Below, one piece after another: positions 23,201 to 38,200 of a stretch of DNA of 64,000 bases. The stretch is taken from positions 477,673 through 541,672 of the forward strand of contig CAXIPT010000011.1 in the NCBI GenBank assembly GCA_964030475.1, given 5' to 3'. Positions within the stretch are counted from its first letter, which is position 1. Each line of letters opens with the position of its first letter. The notes beneath the pieces are model-generated. The model saw only the letters and a program-made list of their open reading frames with translations. It ran no database searches and was not told where the DNA came from. The position numbers and the translations under genes are program-made. The DNA is from Tethya wilhelma. Its lineage: Eukaryota; Porifera; Demospongiae; Tethyida; Tethyidae.

Positions 23201-26200
23201 ACTGACATTGAGAGAAGATGAATTAACAGTCTCAGAAAAGTACAGAGTGATCACACGGGAATCAAGATCAAGATCAAATGCGTCAAGAGTTGGTGAAGTC
23301 AAATCAAACACATACCGTTCAACACTTTGAGAATCATTTCGTGTGATTTCAACAACATTGTTACCAAAAACATCTTCCACAAGGGACGACTGGATCCTGA
23401 TAAATGTGTTATTCTCATCAGTGGCAAGTTCTGTGAGCTGTTTGATGGCATTTAGATCGTCCAAGCCTAACACGACTATCAGCACATGACTGGAAGAGCT
23501 GTTGAGATAGCTGGAGTCAGTCAGAGTGTAATGGTTAAATGTGTTATTCCCTTCAAATGTATCTTGGAGAGTTATGGACGTGACATTGAATAGGAAATCG
23601 TCTACAGTTTCTGTGAAGCTGAGAGTGAGAGTTTCCTCTTCAAAGTCGAACACGAATGCCTCCAGCTCTGGTTGAGTACTGTCAGTGGTGTAGTTGGTGA
23701 CTGGTAAAGCATTGAGACCATTCACACTAGCTATGACTCCCTGGTCACTCATATCAAGGATGGAAGCTTCATCAATTGTTAGCCAAGTTGTCTCAGGAGT
23801 GAGTGCAATCCTTCTTCGCTTGATCTCATTCAAATCATCATTGGTGATTTCGATTGAAACTGTGAGACCATCTTCCATCATGGTCAGCCTTCCTCCTGTT
23901 AGCATGTATTGGTTGATGTCCAAGGACACATTGGGACTTCTTTGTAGGATTATGCCTTCAAACATGGTGGTTGAAACGTCCACTGTTTCTGGGAAGCTAA
24001 GGAGAAGCAGACCGTTGTCCATGTCTAGGTCGAAACCCAGTAACAGCGGTTGAGTGGTGTCATTGATATAGAGAGAGGTCTGTAGTGGGTTGGTTGTAGG
24101 AATCTCAGTCAATGGGTTACTGTTCATGTCAGCAATTGCTGTAGGTAAGACACTCAGGTAGGAGGTCAGATTGCTAGTGAACAGAGTTTCAATTTGCTTG
24201 ATAGCATTCAAATCATCATCAGTAAAAACTATAGTAATTTGCAGCCCGTTTGAGCTGTTCGTGAAGCCACCAGTTAGGGTGTACAAAGATGGTTCAGGCA
24301 CAATAATCAGCTCTCCACTGCCTGAGCTGTTAGTCACATTAATGCCAAACTCATCCACAGCAGTTCCATTGAAAACAGTTTCATTGCCCGAGCCATCCAT
24401 ATCCTCACTCTCAGCTCCAGAGAGCAGAGTGATGGCTGTGAAATCAACACTGGAGGCATTCACTGGCTCATCAAAGTTGAGTATTAACAGACCAAGATTC
24501 ATATCAACTGCAAAAGTCACCAACATTGGGCTTGTAAAATCTTCGTAGAATTCACCAGCAGGCACAACAGAAGGTTGAATGTAGTTAGGCTCCTGAGCCA
24601 TATCATGAATAGTAGTTGGTAAAGTTTGGATAAAGATATTGTCTGGTGTTGTAGCTAACTCCGTGTTGAGTTTTATTTCATGAAGGTCATCCAGAGTTAG
24701 CAGAACAGATATAATGGTAGAGTTCTCCATCGAAAGGGATCTGTAATCTCTGAGAATTTGTGACGAGGAGAGAGAAATGTTGACATCAGATTGCAGAATG
24801 AGCTGGGTCACGTTGAAACTGTCCACATTAACCGTCTCATCAAATGTTAGTGTCAGTATTTCTGACGTGAGATTGAGAGTGAAAGAATCAAGCACTGGAC
24901 CTGTTGCATCTTCAATGTAAAAGTCAACCAGAAGAGCTGCAGTAGGTGGTATAGGTGTTAATGCTTCTCCTACCATATCTTCAACAGTATCTTCAGTCAC
25001 TGAGATGTATGTACTGTTAGGTGAATTAGCCAGCTCGAATATGGCTTTGATTGCATTCAGGTCATTGCTGCCAATGAAAACTACCAGGACAGGATCGTCA
25101 GTGCTGTTAGAATAGGACAGGGTTGGAGGTTGTCCTGAAACAAGTGTGTAATTCTCACCAGGAGAAATCGAGCTACCAGATTGGAATGTGATGGTAGAGA
25201 TATTTAGAGTCTCAGCATTGACAGTTTCTGAAAATGTCAGGACAAACACTCCTCTGTTAACATCCAGGCTAAATCCTTCCAGGACAGGTGAAATCTCGTC
25301 CTGAATGAAATTTGCGACCTGTAGGCCATTTGTACCTGGTATCTGTATGACAGCATTCTCATTCATATCTTCAATGGCAGTTGAATTGAGAGAGAGGTAA
25401 GTATTGTTCGGTGACGTAGCTACTTCAGTAAGTCGCTTGAGATTGTTCAAATCAAAGGTGCCAATGTCTACGATGATAAAAGTGTTGTCAGGAGAAACAG
25501 AAGTGCTGTCTTGGGCCAATTGAAGGGTGAAGAGTGGTCCTGAAGACATGGGGGCATGCTGGATGGTTATGGACTCTACGTTCAGAGTCTCTCGGTTCAC
25601 TGTTTCATTGAAACGGAGCAAAAGTTCACTGCTGTTTAGGTTAAGATCAAACTCTTCCAAAGATGGACGGTTTCTGTCAAACACATAAATGGAAACTGGA
25701 ATAGCATTGGATGGCAATATGGCTATGTTTTCATTGCTGTTCATATCTTCAACAAGTTGAGATGATATTGATACAAACACAGTTGAATTGTCAATGGCTA
25801 ATGTGTCCAGTCGCTTGATTTCATTCAAGTCCAAAGGATCTATCTGGACAATGATGATGGAAGAGTCATTGGAATCAGTGTAGCTGTTGTTGGAGAGAGA
25901 GTGGAAACTCGAAGCATTGCTACTGGTGTTCTGGAGCGTGACTTGTGTTATGTCAAATGTGCTCAATCTTACTGTTTCTGAGAAGAGTAGCGTCAAGATG
26001 CCAGTATTCAGATCAATGTTAAAGAACTGTAGTTCTGGAGGTACTTCATCCATTGTGAAAGAATCCACAGGCAAAGCTTCAAAGCCTTCAACAGATACAA
26101 GAGCATTTCCATTCATGTCATAAATAGCAGCTGCTCCAACTGACAAGAAAGTATCGTTAAACTCAGTAGCCAAGTCAACCAATCTCTTGATTTCATTCAA

Positions 26201-29200
26201 ATCTGGCACACTCAGTTCAACATCAATAACATGGTAGTCAAACGACTGTGATATGCCACCAGTTAGGCTGTACACTTGCTCAGCATTTGCCACATCTGTG
26301 TCTGACTGTAGAGTATACAGAGACACCGTATGGGTAGTGGCACGCACAGTCTCAGAGAACGAAAGAGTCAAAATTTCTGACGTCAAGTTTAGGCTGAATC
26401 CTCTTAAGATTGGTCTGATCCCATCTCCATTGAATGCAGATGCACCGATTCCAGCATTTGGTGCAACTTCAATGAGCTGGTTGGTATTCATGTCCCTAAT
26501 AGCTGCACTTGTGGCTGTTATGAATGTAGTATTGGTGGAGACACCAACTGAAGTTAGTCTTTTGATCTCATTCAAATCGTTCAGGCCGAGGTATATTGTC
26601 ACTACGGTGGAATCATCAAATGAATGGGTACTATCGGAGAGCTGCCTATAGTCCACTCTCTCCTCTGAACCTTGAACTGTGAACTCTGGTATCCTTAGAG
26701 ACGAGGCATTGACCGTTTCTGAGAACGTCAACATGATGGTTTCTTCCGTAAGATCGATTCTGAAGGATAACAGCTCGGGTGAGGTCGTATCATTAATATA
26801 TCTCAATGCCTGGATGGCAGAGTCATTGCTGACTTCTACAACAGCATTATCATTCATATCCATAATCAGAAGTGAGCTAAATGCGATGAAGGTGTCACTA
26901 ACATCAGTGCCAAGGTCACGGAACTCTTTGATCACATTCAGATCGTCTGTGCTGATGTAGACCATGATTACCGTGGAATCTTGACTCGAAGCGGTGCCAT
27001 TTGTAAGCTGGTAGTAGGCTGTAGCTTCAGACACGTTAACAGCATTAAGAAGGATTATTTCCTCTTCAATGATGGTGTTAGCTCGAACAGTTTCATCAAA
27101 TGTGAGAATGATTGCACCCTGATTTAGATCAAGATCAAAATCGATCAAGAATGGAGCTGTTTCATCTTCGGTAAAGTTGGATGCTTGGATAGCTTCGTGG
27201 CGAGTTAGAGAAAAGATATTCCTACCAAAGTTATCATCAAATCCTTCAGCTGCCAGCGAGACAAATGCATTATCACGGCTAGTCCCAAGATTGTCATTGA
27301 GCTTGATGCGATTGAGATCTTCGGTTGAGATATTGACAGTAATGAAGTAGCCATTCTCACTCTGTGTGAAACTAGAATCAGTAAGAGTCACAAAATCATC
27401 ATTGATGCGTTGAGAATTTTGCAGCATGAGAGCTTCTGGGAAGAAAGTGCTGGCGTTGATGATATCATTGAAGGTAAGATGTAGCAAACCGAAATTCATG
27501 TCCAGAGTAAAGTCGATAAGAGAAGCTGGAGTGTCATCTTCTGTGAAATCTGAAGCTCGAAGAGCAACGGTTTGAGCTATTTCCACAAGATCATTGCCAG
27601 CTGTGTCCATTATAGCACCAGCTGCCACACTTATCCAAGTATTGCTAATGCTAGTGGCAAGATTGTCTGACAGCTTCAAGTAACGGATATCTGGTTGCAG
27701 CAAGTGACCGATAAGAATCATTGTCCCATTGAAGTTAGTATCGGCAGTGTTTTCACCTCTGGTTAGTCTCCTACTATCAGCAGGTGTGTTGGAAGGAGAT
27801 GAAAGAAGTGTGAAGAGGCTGTATTCAACGCTGGACACGCGAACTGGTTTGCTGAAGGTCAGAAGGATAAGATCAATATCCAGATCAAGAGCAAATCCAA
27901 CCAACATGGGCGGGTTCTCGTCCCTGACTAGTGTACCAGGAGTTATCAGAATAGCATCAGAAGGTGGGATGGCATTGACCTGGTTAGGCTCTCTTCTAAC
28001 TGCATCAGCAATCAGATTCTCAGTAATGGAGATAAAGGTGTTGCTATCTGTTGTACCAATATTGTCCAGTGCTCGGATTCTGTTAACATCAACAGGCAGG
28101 AGATCAACGACTATCACTAGCCCATCATTACTGCTAGTACTACCGCCTGTTATCTGCACCATGGTGGCATTCTCATTAGGTGCATTGAGGAACGTTATAC
28201 CGGATGGATCGAGTGTGTCTACAGACACTGTCTCACTGAAGGTCAGAGTGACGGTGTTTTCGTTCAAATTCAATTCGAAACCCAAAAGACTAGGTCTGCC
28301 GCGATCATCAATAAAGCTGATCACATCGACAGCATCATTCATTGGGACAACTATTGCAAGATTATCAGAAGTGTCACGGACAAAACCTTCAGCTAGTGAG
28401 ATCCAGCAGTTGTTGAAGTCGGAGCAGAGACCTCTCTGTCTCTGAATCTCGTACCAATCTTGCTCACTAAGAGAGAAGACCACAGTCGTGTTGTCCTGAG
28501 AAATAACGACACCTCCAGTTAGAGTGTGGAAGGATTGAGGAGTACGATAGAAAGACTGGAAGGTTACTTTCGTCAAATCAATCGTGTCAACGTTCACAGT
28601 TTCATTGAAATTCAGAATCACTATTCTTGAATCAAGATTGAACAGCGTAAACTCTATAAGCTGAGGTGGATTAACGTCTTGGACATACTCGGTCAAATTG
28701 AATCCACAGTCTTCAAATGTTGTAGGATCAATAGGGTTGCTGAATTGATCTGTCAGTGGCTCACCAGTGAAGGAGAGACAGCAGTCTTGGCCAGAGTTGT
28801 TGAAGAAGCAGATGGGAAGTCGTTTGATCTCGTTCAAATCTTCTTCGGTTAGTGTACAAGTGAAGAAAGTACTTTGTTCATCAGTACATGCACCTCCAGT
28901 CAGTGTGTATGTGTAAGTGGGTGTATTGCAAAGAGACTGACCACTCCCACTCCCACTTCCACTTCCTGTTGCCAGTCCACTTCCTGTCCCACTTCCAGTT
29001 GCCAGTCCACTACCAGATGTACCACTCTGTATGGGACTATCACCACTTCCACTGATCGGCTGTAAGCCACTCCCAGTGGGTGGAGTCACCATAACCTCAT
29101 CACTACCACCACTGCCGTCCCCACTGGTGGACTCAGGGTTACAATTATAGCAGCAATCTCCCAGAGTGATGTCTCCAGGTCTGAGTGTCGAGATGTTAAC

Positions 29201-32200
29201 AGCTTCGGTGAAGTTCAAGAGAAGCACGCCTTCGTTCAAATTTACTACAAATGATATCAGTTCAGGTGGTGTTACGTCGGTCATGAATCCACCAATGGGA
29301 TTCACTGGCAGTGCATTACCATTTTCACGAATGGTCAGAAAGTTGTTGCTAGCGTCACGTACCAGATTCGTGTCAAACGTGATAAACGTGTTTTCAGGGG
29401 TCGTAGCGATATCTTCAAGGCGTTTGAGTGTGTTCAAATCATCAAAGAGAAGCTGAAGAGTGATTTCTGTCGAATCTTCCAAAGTCCAATTTCCACCTGT
29501 GAGTGTGTAGCTAAGATTGGGATCATCGCTAACAAACTCGGCTGCTTGGATTGTGAGAGCTTGTGGATTGAAAGTCGACGCTATGACAGTTTCAGAGAAA
29601 GTTAGGGAAACCAGCCCAGTTGTGAGATCAAGAACAAAGTCCAACAGCTCTGGACTGGTTTGATCCTCAATGTACTGGCCAACTTGTAGAGCTGAGGTAG
29701 GAGAAAGGCGTGAGACATTGTTACCATTCATGTCAGACACTGCCTGTTCACCGAGGGAAAGGAATGTATTGAAAGATGATGAGCCTAGGTTTCTAAGACG
29801 CTTGATATTGTTGGAATCTTCAGCAGACAGTTCTATTAGGAGCACACTACTGTTGGCACTTGTGGTGAAACTAGACATCAATTGGTATTGGACAAAGGCC
29901 GTGGTATTGTCTTGAAGTGATATCTGAGTGACATCCAAGCTCTGAGAGTTGACAGTTTCATCAAATGTCAAGATCAGTTGGCCATTTCCGCTGTTGAGAT
30001 CCAGAGTGTAAGATGTTAGCCTAGGTGGCACATCATCTTCAACATAGTTTCTAACCTGTAAAGCTTGTCGAACAGATATTGCAACAACAGATAGGCCACT
30101 TGTATCTCTAACAGCTGCAATGCTAATGGAAATATAAGTATCATTGGTTTCAGTTGCTAGCGTGAATATCTCCTTGATGGAATTCAAATCTGGTGTGCTA
30201 AGAGCAACTTCAGCTACTGAAGAATCCAGCGATCTTACAGAACCACCAGTAAGAGTATAAAAGCTACTAGGCACGCCAGAGAAAGATGGAGCATTGACCA
30301 AAGTGAACTCGGCTAGATCAAGTGTAGAAAGATCAACAGTCTCTGAGAAGAATAGAGTGAGTGTCTCCCTTCTAAAGTCAAGATCAAAATTATCCAAAGT
30401 GGGTGCAATCACATCAGGTGTAACAGCACCTGTGCCTCGAGCTTGGGTGTCAGGAACTAAAACAAACTCATTTTCTACCATATCTTGAACAAATTGTGAA
30501 GTAATACTGATGAAAGTGTTTGCTGGTTCAGTAGCTAGTGTTGTTCGCTGCTTGATTGCGTTCAGATCTTCCAAACTCAATACAATGGTGAATTCTGGAC
30601 CATTTTCATTGAAAGAGACGCTACTGTTTGTCAGAGAGTAGTAGTTGAGGGTGTCAGCATCTCTTACGATACGAGGACTGTTTTGAATCGTAAGTTGGTT
30701 CTGGTTTAGCGTTTCTTCCACATTAACGGTTTCAGTGAAAGATAAAGTGATTTCACCTGACGTCAAATTGAGAGAATATGACACTAACATTGGTTGAGTG
30801 GTGTCAGCAGTGTAGTTATCAACTCTAGCAGCATCCAGTCCATTAACCCTTTCATCTACCATTTGCATATTCATGTCCAGAATCAAGTTGCTTGGGAAAG
30901 TAAGCCACGTTCTTGCTTCAGTGTTGGCAATCCTGTGTGCCTTGATTTCATTAAGATCATCATTGGTGATTTGAACAAATACGACCGTGTCATCACGCAT
31001 TGAAATCAGGCTTCCACTGGTCAGTGTGTATCTATATCGATCAACAGTCACGTTAGAAGATCTCTGAAGGGTGATGAGATCGAACTGAAGTGAAGACACA
31101 TTCACAGTTTCAGAGAAAGTCAGAGTAAGGCGTCCATTGTCCATATCCAGGCTGTACTCTCGAAGCAGTGGCATTGTGGTATCATTCCTGAAATCGTCAG
31201 CCTGCCTAGCCTCTCCATCAATAATAGCCGCCACCTGGTTGCCAGCGATATCTCGAATAAAGATCGGATCGATTACGAGATAGGCGGAATCTCGGCTGGT
31301 ATAGAGGTTGTCATTTCTCTTCAGATCATTCAAGTCACTGTCAGTGAGTCTAACAATTATCATCAGACCGTCCACACTGGGTGAGGTGCCTCCAGTAAGC
31401 CTCATCATCTGCTGCATGTGAGTGAAAGTTTCACCAGACTGCAACACCAAACCAGTGGCATTGAAAGTTGAGCGGTCAACAGGCTCATCGAAGTTCAATG
31501 TGATCGTACCTGAGTTGATATTGACTGAGAATGACACTAACTCTGGAGATGTCGTGTCAAAACCGTACTCATCAACAAGCTGTGTTAGCTCAATACTCGG
31601 ATTGGCAATGAGAGCATTGTCGTTAAAAGTGCCCGACTGTAAAGTGAGATAAGTGTTGTTGGGATTACTAGCTAGGTCTCTGAGGAGCTTGATTTCATTC
31701 AGGTCTTCATCAGTGAGAGAAATGGTAACTATTGGTCCGTCAATTTCAGTCACATTCTCAAAACCAGTCAGAGTGTATGTTGTTGGTGTATCAATATCAA
31801 TACCGGTACCAGAACCTGACCCACTTCCAGATCCAGTTCCCATTCCTGATACCAGTGGAATAGATCCACTAGCAGAGGAGTCAATATCTTCAGAACGGAG
31901 AACCAGGAATGAGATATTGAGTGTACTGATATCTACAGTCTCATCGAATGTTAGAATGAGAAGTTCTGATGTAAGATTTAGAGAATACGACAGCAAAACT
32001 GGTCCTTCAACATCAGGAATGTAAACATTGACTTGTTCTGCCATTCCATTGGGCAAAGGCACGATAGGATTACCTGACATGTCACTGATAAAGTCTGCAG
32101 GCAGTTGGAGGTAGGTGTCATTTTCACTTCTAGCCAGCTCTCTGATTCTCTTGATGGCATTCAAGTCCTCTGTGCCGATGTTGATCACAACTGTGTTTGA

Positions 32201-35200
32201 ATCATTGGAAGGAGAAGAGCTCAGCAATGGTGGACTGCCAGAGACCAAGGTGTATGAGAAGTCAGAGCTAACAACAGATTGATTTGGCTGGAATGTTATC
32301 CTACTAATGTTTAAGCTGAAAATGTCTATGGTTTCGGAAAAGTTTAGGACAAGTGTGCCTGTGTTCAGGTCAAGCTCGTAGGACAGCAACTCTGGATCCG
32401 TGAAATCGTCAAAGAAGTCTTGCACTTGGAGAGCATTTGAACGAGAAATAGCAACTACCTCGTTCATATTCATATCCACCACAGAGCTGTTGGTAATAGC
32501 CAGGTAGGTAGTGCTAGAATTAACAGCTAATCCACGAATTCTCTTCAGTTCGTTCAAATCATCCAAACCGATTTCAACATATACAATATCATTATTGGCA
32601 GTATTTGTGAAAGAGTTCAGAGAAGATAGCGTGAATGAGCGATCATCTCCAGTTGTGTTAGACGCATAATGCAGTGTTAGTTGGTTAACATCAAGTGAGC
32701 TCGTATTGACCGTTTCTGAGAAGAAAAGTGTCAAGATTTCAGAAGTCAGATTCAAGTTGAAGGCCAGCAATTCTGGAGGAGTCAAATCTTCTGTGTATGT
32801 GAATACTTGCTGGGCAGCACAGATTACATCACTATGACATAATAATGATGTCACATTATTGCCATTCATGTCATCAACTAGTGCTGACGTGATTGAGATG
32901 AATGTTGTTTCATTGTCAACAGCAAGATCAATAAGTCTCTTGATTTGGTTAGTATCAATCAGCGTCAGATTCACAATCACCTCTGTCGAATTCTCCATGG
33001 TGAAGTTACCACCAGTCAGAGTGTAGTTAGTGAAATCAGGTATTGAGTAGTTGTTAAAGTTAACCAGTGTTATTTCTTCCACCTCAAATGTAGTCGTATC
33101 AACAGTTTCAGAGAATGTCAAATAAAGCTGATTTGTGTCAAGATCAAGATCAAATGAAATCAATTCAGGATCAGTCGTGTCAGGAGTAAATACTCTAACA
33201 CGCTGAGGATCATTTGCAGTGATACTAACCACAAGATTATCATTCATATCAAGAATAGCATCCTCGTCTAGTATCAGGTAAGTGGTTTCGTTCGAGATGG
33301 CAACATCATAAAGCCTTCTGATTTCATCTGAATCAATCTTACTAAAGACAAGATCAATCATGGTCGAATCAAATCGAGATGAATTACCACCAGTTAGCAT
33401 ATAGACACCAAACTCATCATCTGTGCTATTAGGACCACTCACTAATGTAAAGAAGGTGTAATTGATGGTGCTAGCATCAACCGTCTCTGAGAAAGTCAAG
33501 TAAAGGGTGTCAGCATTCATGTCTAGATCGTAAGATATGAGCTCTGGTGGTGTGCTATCTTCAATGAAGTCGTCAACTTGAAGACCAGAGGTTGTGCTTC
33601 TTTCAATGATCTGGTTAAAGTTCATATCGTGGACAAGCTGCGAAGAGAAAGACAAGTAACTGTCGTTCATTGAGGTAGCAATTTCTTCAATTCTTTTTAT
33701 TTCATCCAAATCTTCCTTCGTGATCCAGACATAAATCACAAGAGCATCCTCCATCGAATGATTGCCACCTCTCAGAGTGTGGCCAATGCTAGAGTTGGAA
33801 GCAGACTGAATTCTGAGCTGGGTCACGTCCATGGAAGAGGCGTCCATGGTTTCCGGGAAGTAGAGGGTCAGATTCCCACCATTCATGTCCAATTCCCACA
33901 ACACCAGAAAAGGACGGGTGGTATCGGGAATGAAAGTGGAAGCTATTTGAGCGTCAGTGGTGGGAATTGGGACAATACTGTTTCCGTTCATGTCCAGGAG
34001 AAGTGTATCTGGGAACGTTATGAAGGTGGTGACGTTGGAAACGGCAAGCCCGAAGATTCTCTTGATCTCATCAAAGTCTTCTGTGGAGAAAGTCACATTC
34101 ACATAAATCGAGTCCATATTCTCCGTGTGTGAGCCTCCAGTCAATGTGAAGTGCAGTATTGAAGGGTCGTACTCATAATCAACCACAAAGTCTACTGTTT
34201 CATTGGTGGCATTCATTCCAGACCCAACAGTGATGTTTCTCGTGTCGATAATCTCCAGCAGTGTGGTGTTTTGGACATTTTGAAGAGTAATCTGGGTTCT
34301 GTTCAACGTGTTAGCCTTCACAGTCTCATTGAATTCCAATAGCAGCACACCATCATCCATATCTAGGGTGTAGCGCACCAAAGATGGAGGATTTGTATCT
34401 TCCGTAAAGAATCGCACTTTCATGCCTTCTCCCTGGCCAGCTGGGATGAACGGAGCTGGAATGGGAAAGATTCTCAATCCACGTTCATCGGAAATCAATA
34501 ATTCAGTGTGCGTGATGTAGGTCAGATTTTCATTTATCGCAAGGCCCTCATTTCGTTTGATTTCATTCAAGTCGGCATCTGAGAAATCAAGCACAGTGAA
34601 GTAGCCATCTTCAGACTGCGTGCCACCACCAGTTAAGGTGTATCTGTTGCTAGTATCTGGGTCACTTTGGTTGTGAAGGGTGAGGTATTGGGTCTGCAGG
34701 GACAACTGGTCAACTACATCATCATAAAAGAGCGTTAGAGTTCCTTCATCAAGATCGAGATCGTAAAACTCCACCCGTGGCTGCAGACCATCCACTCTGA
34801 GGTCGGTAATCACTCTAGCATCATCTGACGGTATTCCAACAACAGAATTACCGGCTGTATCAAGTACCGTACCATCACTGAAAGATAGGTAAGTATCAAT
34901 GGGCTCGAACCCTCCAACCTGACTAGTTGCAAGCCCATCTGTTCTCTTAATGGTTCGAATATCTTCACGAGTGAGAGTAATAACAAGAATGGACTTGTTG
35001 ACAGCTCCATATTCAGCCAATCCTCCAGTAAGTGTGAAGTTTGGGACATTTGACATGGACAAGTTAGCCGAGCCTTGAAGAGTGATGTTTGTGAAGATGG
35101 TGCTATTGATGCGAACTGGCTCATCAAAATGGAGGAAGAGTTCATCTTCTTGTAAGTTGAAAGTGAAAAACACTAACGTGGGATCAGTAACATCTGCTTC

Positions 35201-38200
35201 ATAACTTTCAGCTTGGAAGAGCTCGTCCATTTCAATGGGTGTGATAGGATTATCATTCATATCCAAAATAGCCTGGCTGGTTATTGAGATGTAGGTGTCT
35301 TCTTGCTCTGTGGCTAACTCCTCCATGTACTTCAAGACAATGAGATCGTCAAATGTGAGATTGAAGTGAAGATAGATCCAGTTCTCGGTGGAGACCACTG
35401 AAGCACCTGTTAGCATATAAGATTCGGTAGCATTAGGTCCATTGAAGAAGGTTACGCCAGTGGGATCGAATGACTCAATATTGACTGTTTCGTCGAAAGT
35501 GAATGTTACATTTCCACTGTCCAAATCAATGGAGAAGTTCACCAAACGTGGGGCAATCGAGTCTTCAATGAAAGTTGCGAATGCACTCACGGCAGTATCA
35601 ATATTACTAACATTGACAGGAACAATAGGGTTCCTTGCCATATCACTGACAAGACTACTGGAGAATTCGATATAGCAGTCAAAGGGTGGTAGAACTCTAG
35701 TACAAATCTCCGTGTTCTGCTTGATCCGATTCAGATCAAAGACAGTTGGCTTGAAGGAAACAATGGTGCTGTTTTGCCTGGTTAGTAGTTCTTCGCGACC
35801 TGTTAGCTGGATGACTTCAGATGGAGGGAAATCAATGTAGAATCGCTTCAGAATGATTTCAGTCGTATCAAAACTAGAAATGTTGACGGTTTCGTTAAAC
35901 TCGAGAGTCAGAGTCTCGTTTGTCAAGTCAAACAGGATAAACTCGACAAACATGGGCCTTGAGACATCATTGATGTATCTCTCCACTTGCTGTGAATCGT
36001 TAACTTCTCTCTCAATCACAAAATTGCCGTTCATATCCTCAACAGTAATGTTACTGTAGGTCAAGAAGCAATCAAGTACTTCCAAGTCATCAGTACACAG
36101 AGGCTTTCTCTTGATCTCGTTTAAATCGTCCACGGAGAATTGAATCACAATCTCAGTGCTATTGTCACTCAAGGACTCTCCACCGGTCACTACATGGGTA
36201 TCAAGATTAGGGGGTATATCATCCTGAAGACTGAACTCGGTCAGATTCAGTGTATCCTGATTCACTGTTTCATCGTATGTTAGAATCATTCTACCCAAGT
36301 TCAAATCCATTGTCCAATTTACCAAAATTGGTCTTGTAGTGTCTGCAGTAAAGTTCACAACTTGCTGAGCCTGGCCATTTAGAATGGCAACTACATCATT
36401 GCTGTTCATGTCCTCTATGAGAGAACGGCTGTGTGTCAGATAGGTGTTGTTAGTCTCCGTGGCAACAAGATAGCGATACTTGATCTGATTCTGATCAGCG
36501 ATGGTCAGATTGAGTTCAATCATGGTGGAATTCTCAGCACTCCAATCACCACCAGTCAATGGGTAGAATACGAAGGAATCACTAGTATCAACCATAGGGG
36601 CTAGCTGAATGGTAATCTGTTGAGGACTGAAAGATTGAGAGTTGACAGTTTCAGAGAAAGTCATGAAAATCTGTCCAGTGTTCATATCAAGGTCGTACGA
36701 CTCCAGGGTAGGTGGTGTTTCGTCAAAAATGTACCCGCTAACTTGCTGTCCATTTCCGTTATTGATGCTCACAATAGCATTCCCAAACATGTCATCAACT
36801 AGTCCAGATGGGAAGGTAATGTAAGTGTCCTCACGGTCTGTAGCTAGGGTGAAATCAAGCTTTATTGCATCAAGATCTTCTTTTGTGATGTTCACGATGA
36901 CAATGGAGCTGTTTTCAGTGAGAGTAAAGCCGCTGGTTAGTTGGTATTGGTCATCAATAGACGAATTGGTACCATCTTGGAGAGTTATAAGTGTGGGCTG
37001 GAGACTGCTGGTGTTGACAGTTTCAGAGAAGTAAAGAGTGATGATAGCTTGGTCGAGATCAATATCAAATGCTTCAAGAACTGGTGGTACATTATCTCGA
37101 GTGAAGGTTGAAACTGGAAGGGGTTCATTAATAGGAATCTCATTCACTTCATTGTCATTCATGTCTCGAATGGCTTGATCTGTGATTGAAATCATGGTGT
37201 TATTTTCGTCAGTAGCTAATCCAGTTAGCTGCTTGATGATGTTAAGATCAACTCGTGTTAGATTCACAATCACAATGGGATCATTTTCGTGTTCTACTGA
37301 CACATTAGTCAGTGTGTAGGCTTCATCAGTGTCTACATTCAACAGTGTGATTTGCGACTCATTAAGAGTTGACACATTCACAGTTTCAGAGAAATAGAGC
37401 GTTAAAATCTCCAAAGTGAGATCAAGATCAAATCGAGTTAGTGACGGTGAAGCACTATCTTCGGTAAAGATGTCCACCTGGAAGTTTCTATTGGGGACAA
37501 CTTCTTCCACCATATTTCCAACCATATCGTCAATCACTAGCATTGAGAGAGTGATGTAGGTGTTGTTCTCAAAAGTGGCTAGTGTGGTGTCACGTTTGAT
37601 GTTATTGCGATCAATTTCACTCAAAAATATCACTACATCCGGTCCATTTGGTGACGTTGAGTAACTTCCATTTGTGAGAACAAACTCGTCTGATTCGTTT
37701 GATGATAGGAGGCCAATCTCACGCACATCTAGTGTCATCACTCTAACAGTCTCATCAAAGTGTAACGTCAGTGTGTCAGCGGTCAAGTTAAGATCAAAAC
37801 TCTCAAGCATGGGTCCACTGATATCAGTAAGATAGAGACCGACCATTAGAGCATTGATTCCATCAAAACGTGCCACATTTTCATTGCCCATTTGATCCAA
37901 AACTGTTCCCTCATCTATCACAAGATAAGCAGTCATGTTGCTGTTGGCAATTTCGAGAGCTTTTATAGCATTCAAATCATCTCTATCTAGACTTATGATC
38001 ACGTCAGGGGTGTCAGTCACTGATATCAGTGATCCACTTGTGAGAGTGTAAGAAGCCGTCTCAAAAAGCAGCTGTGTGTTGGAGACATCTTGGAAGGTAA
38101 GCCCGGTAAAGTTAAAACTGGTGATGTTGACCGTTTCAGAGAAGTGAAGAATCAGCATGCCTGAATTCATGTCCAGTTCAAAACTGTCAAGAATCGGCAT

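Larger units (their letters stand above)
17222..27536 (-). repeat. C-terminal, partly deleted super-repeats (about 27 domains)
   Basis: From a class-1 domain (LTFNDII near 27465) the order 1-14 is kept (class 10 TTWLT near 23785). Then a second, shorter run leads to another class 9 (FDEPVDIAT near 19000) and class 10 (TVFLT near 18435). Between the two class-10 domains there are 14 steps instead of 18, and the Cys-pair classes 15-16 are missing. After the last class 10 only three domains follow. The final one is class-15 like, with the pair CTRALGVLDC near 17310, where two more would be expected before it. Confidence 0.7.
27537..34793 (-). repeat. Super-repeat unit 4 (18 Ig-like domains)
   Basis: About 7.26 kb. 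Class 1 carries LFYDDVV, class 9 FDEPVDRST, class 10 RTWLTF near 30905, and the Cys pairs lie near 28790 and 28410. 18 domain starts are counted. The extra length is mainly Gly-Ser insertions in domain 15 (about 28937-29150) and domain 8 (about 31798-31882), and a longer domain 2. Confidence 0.85.
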
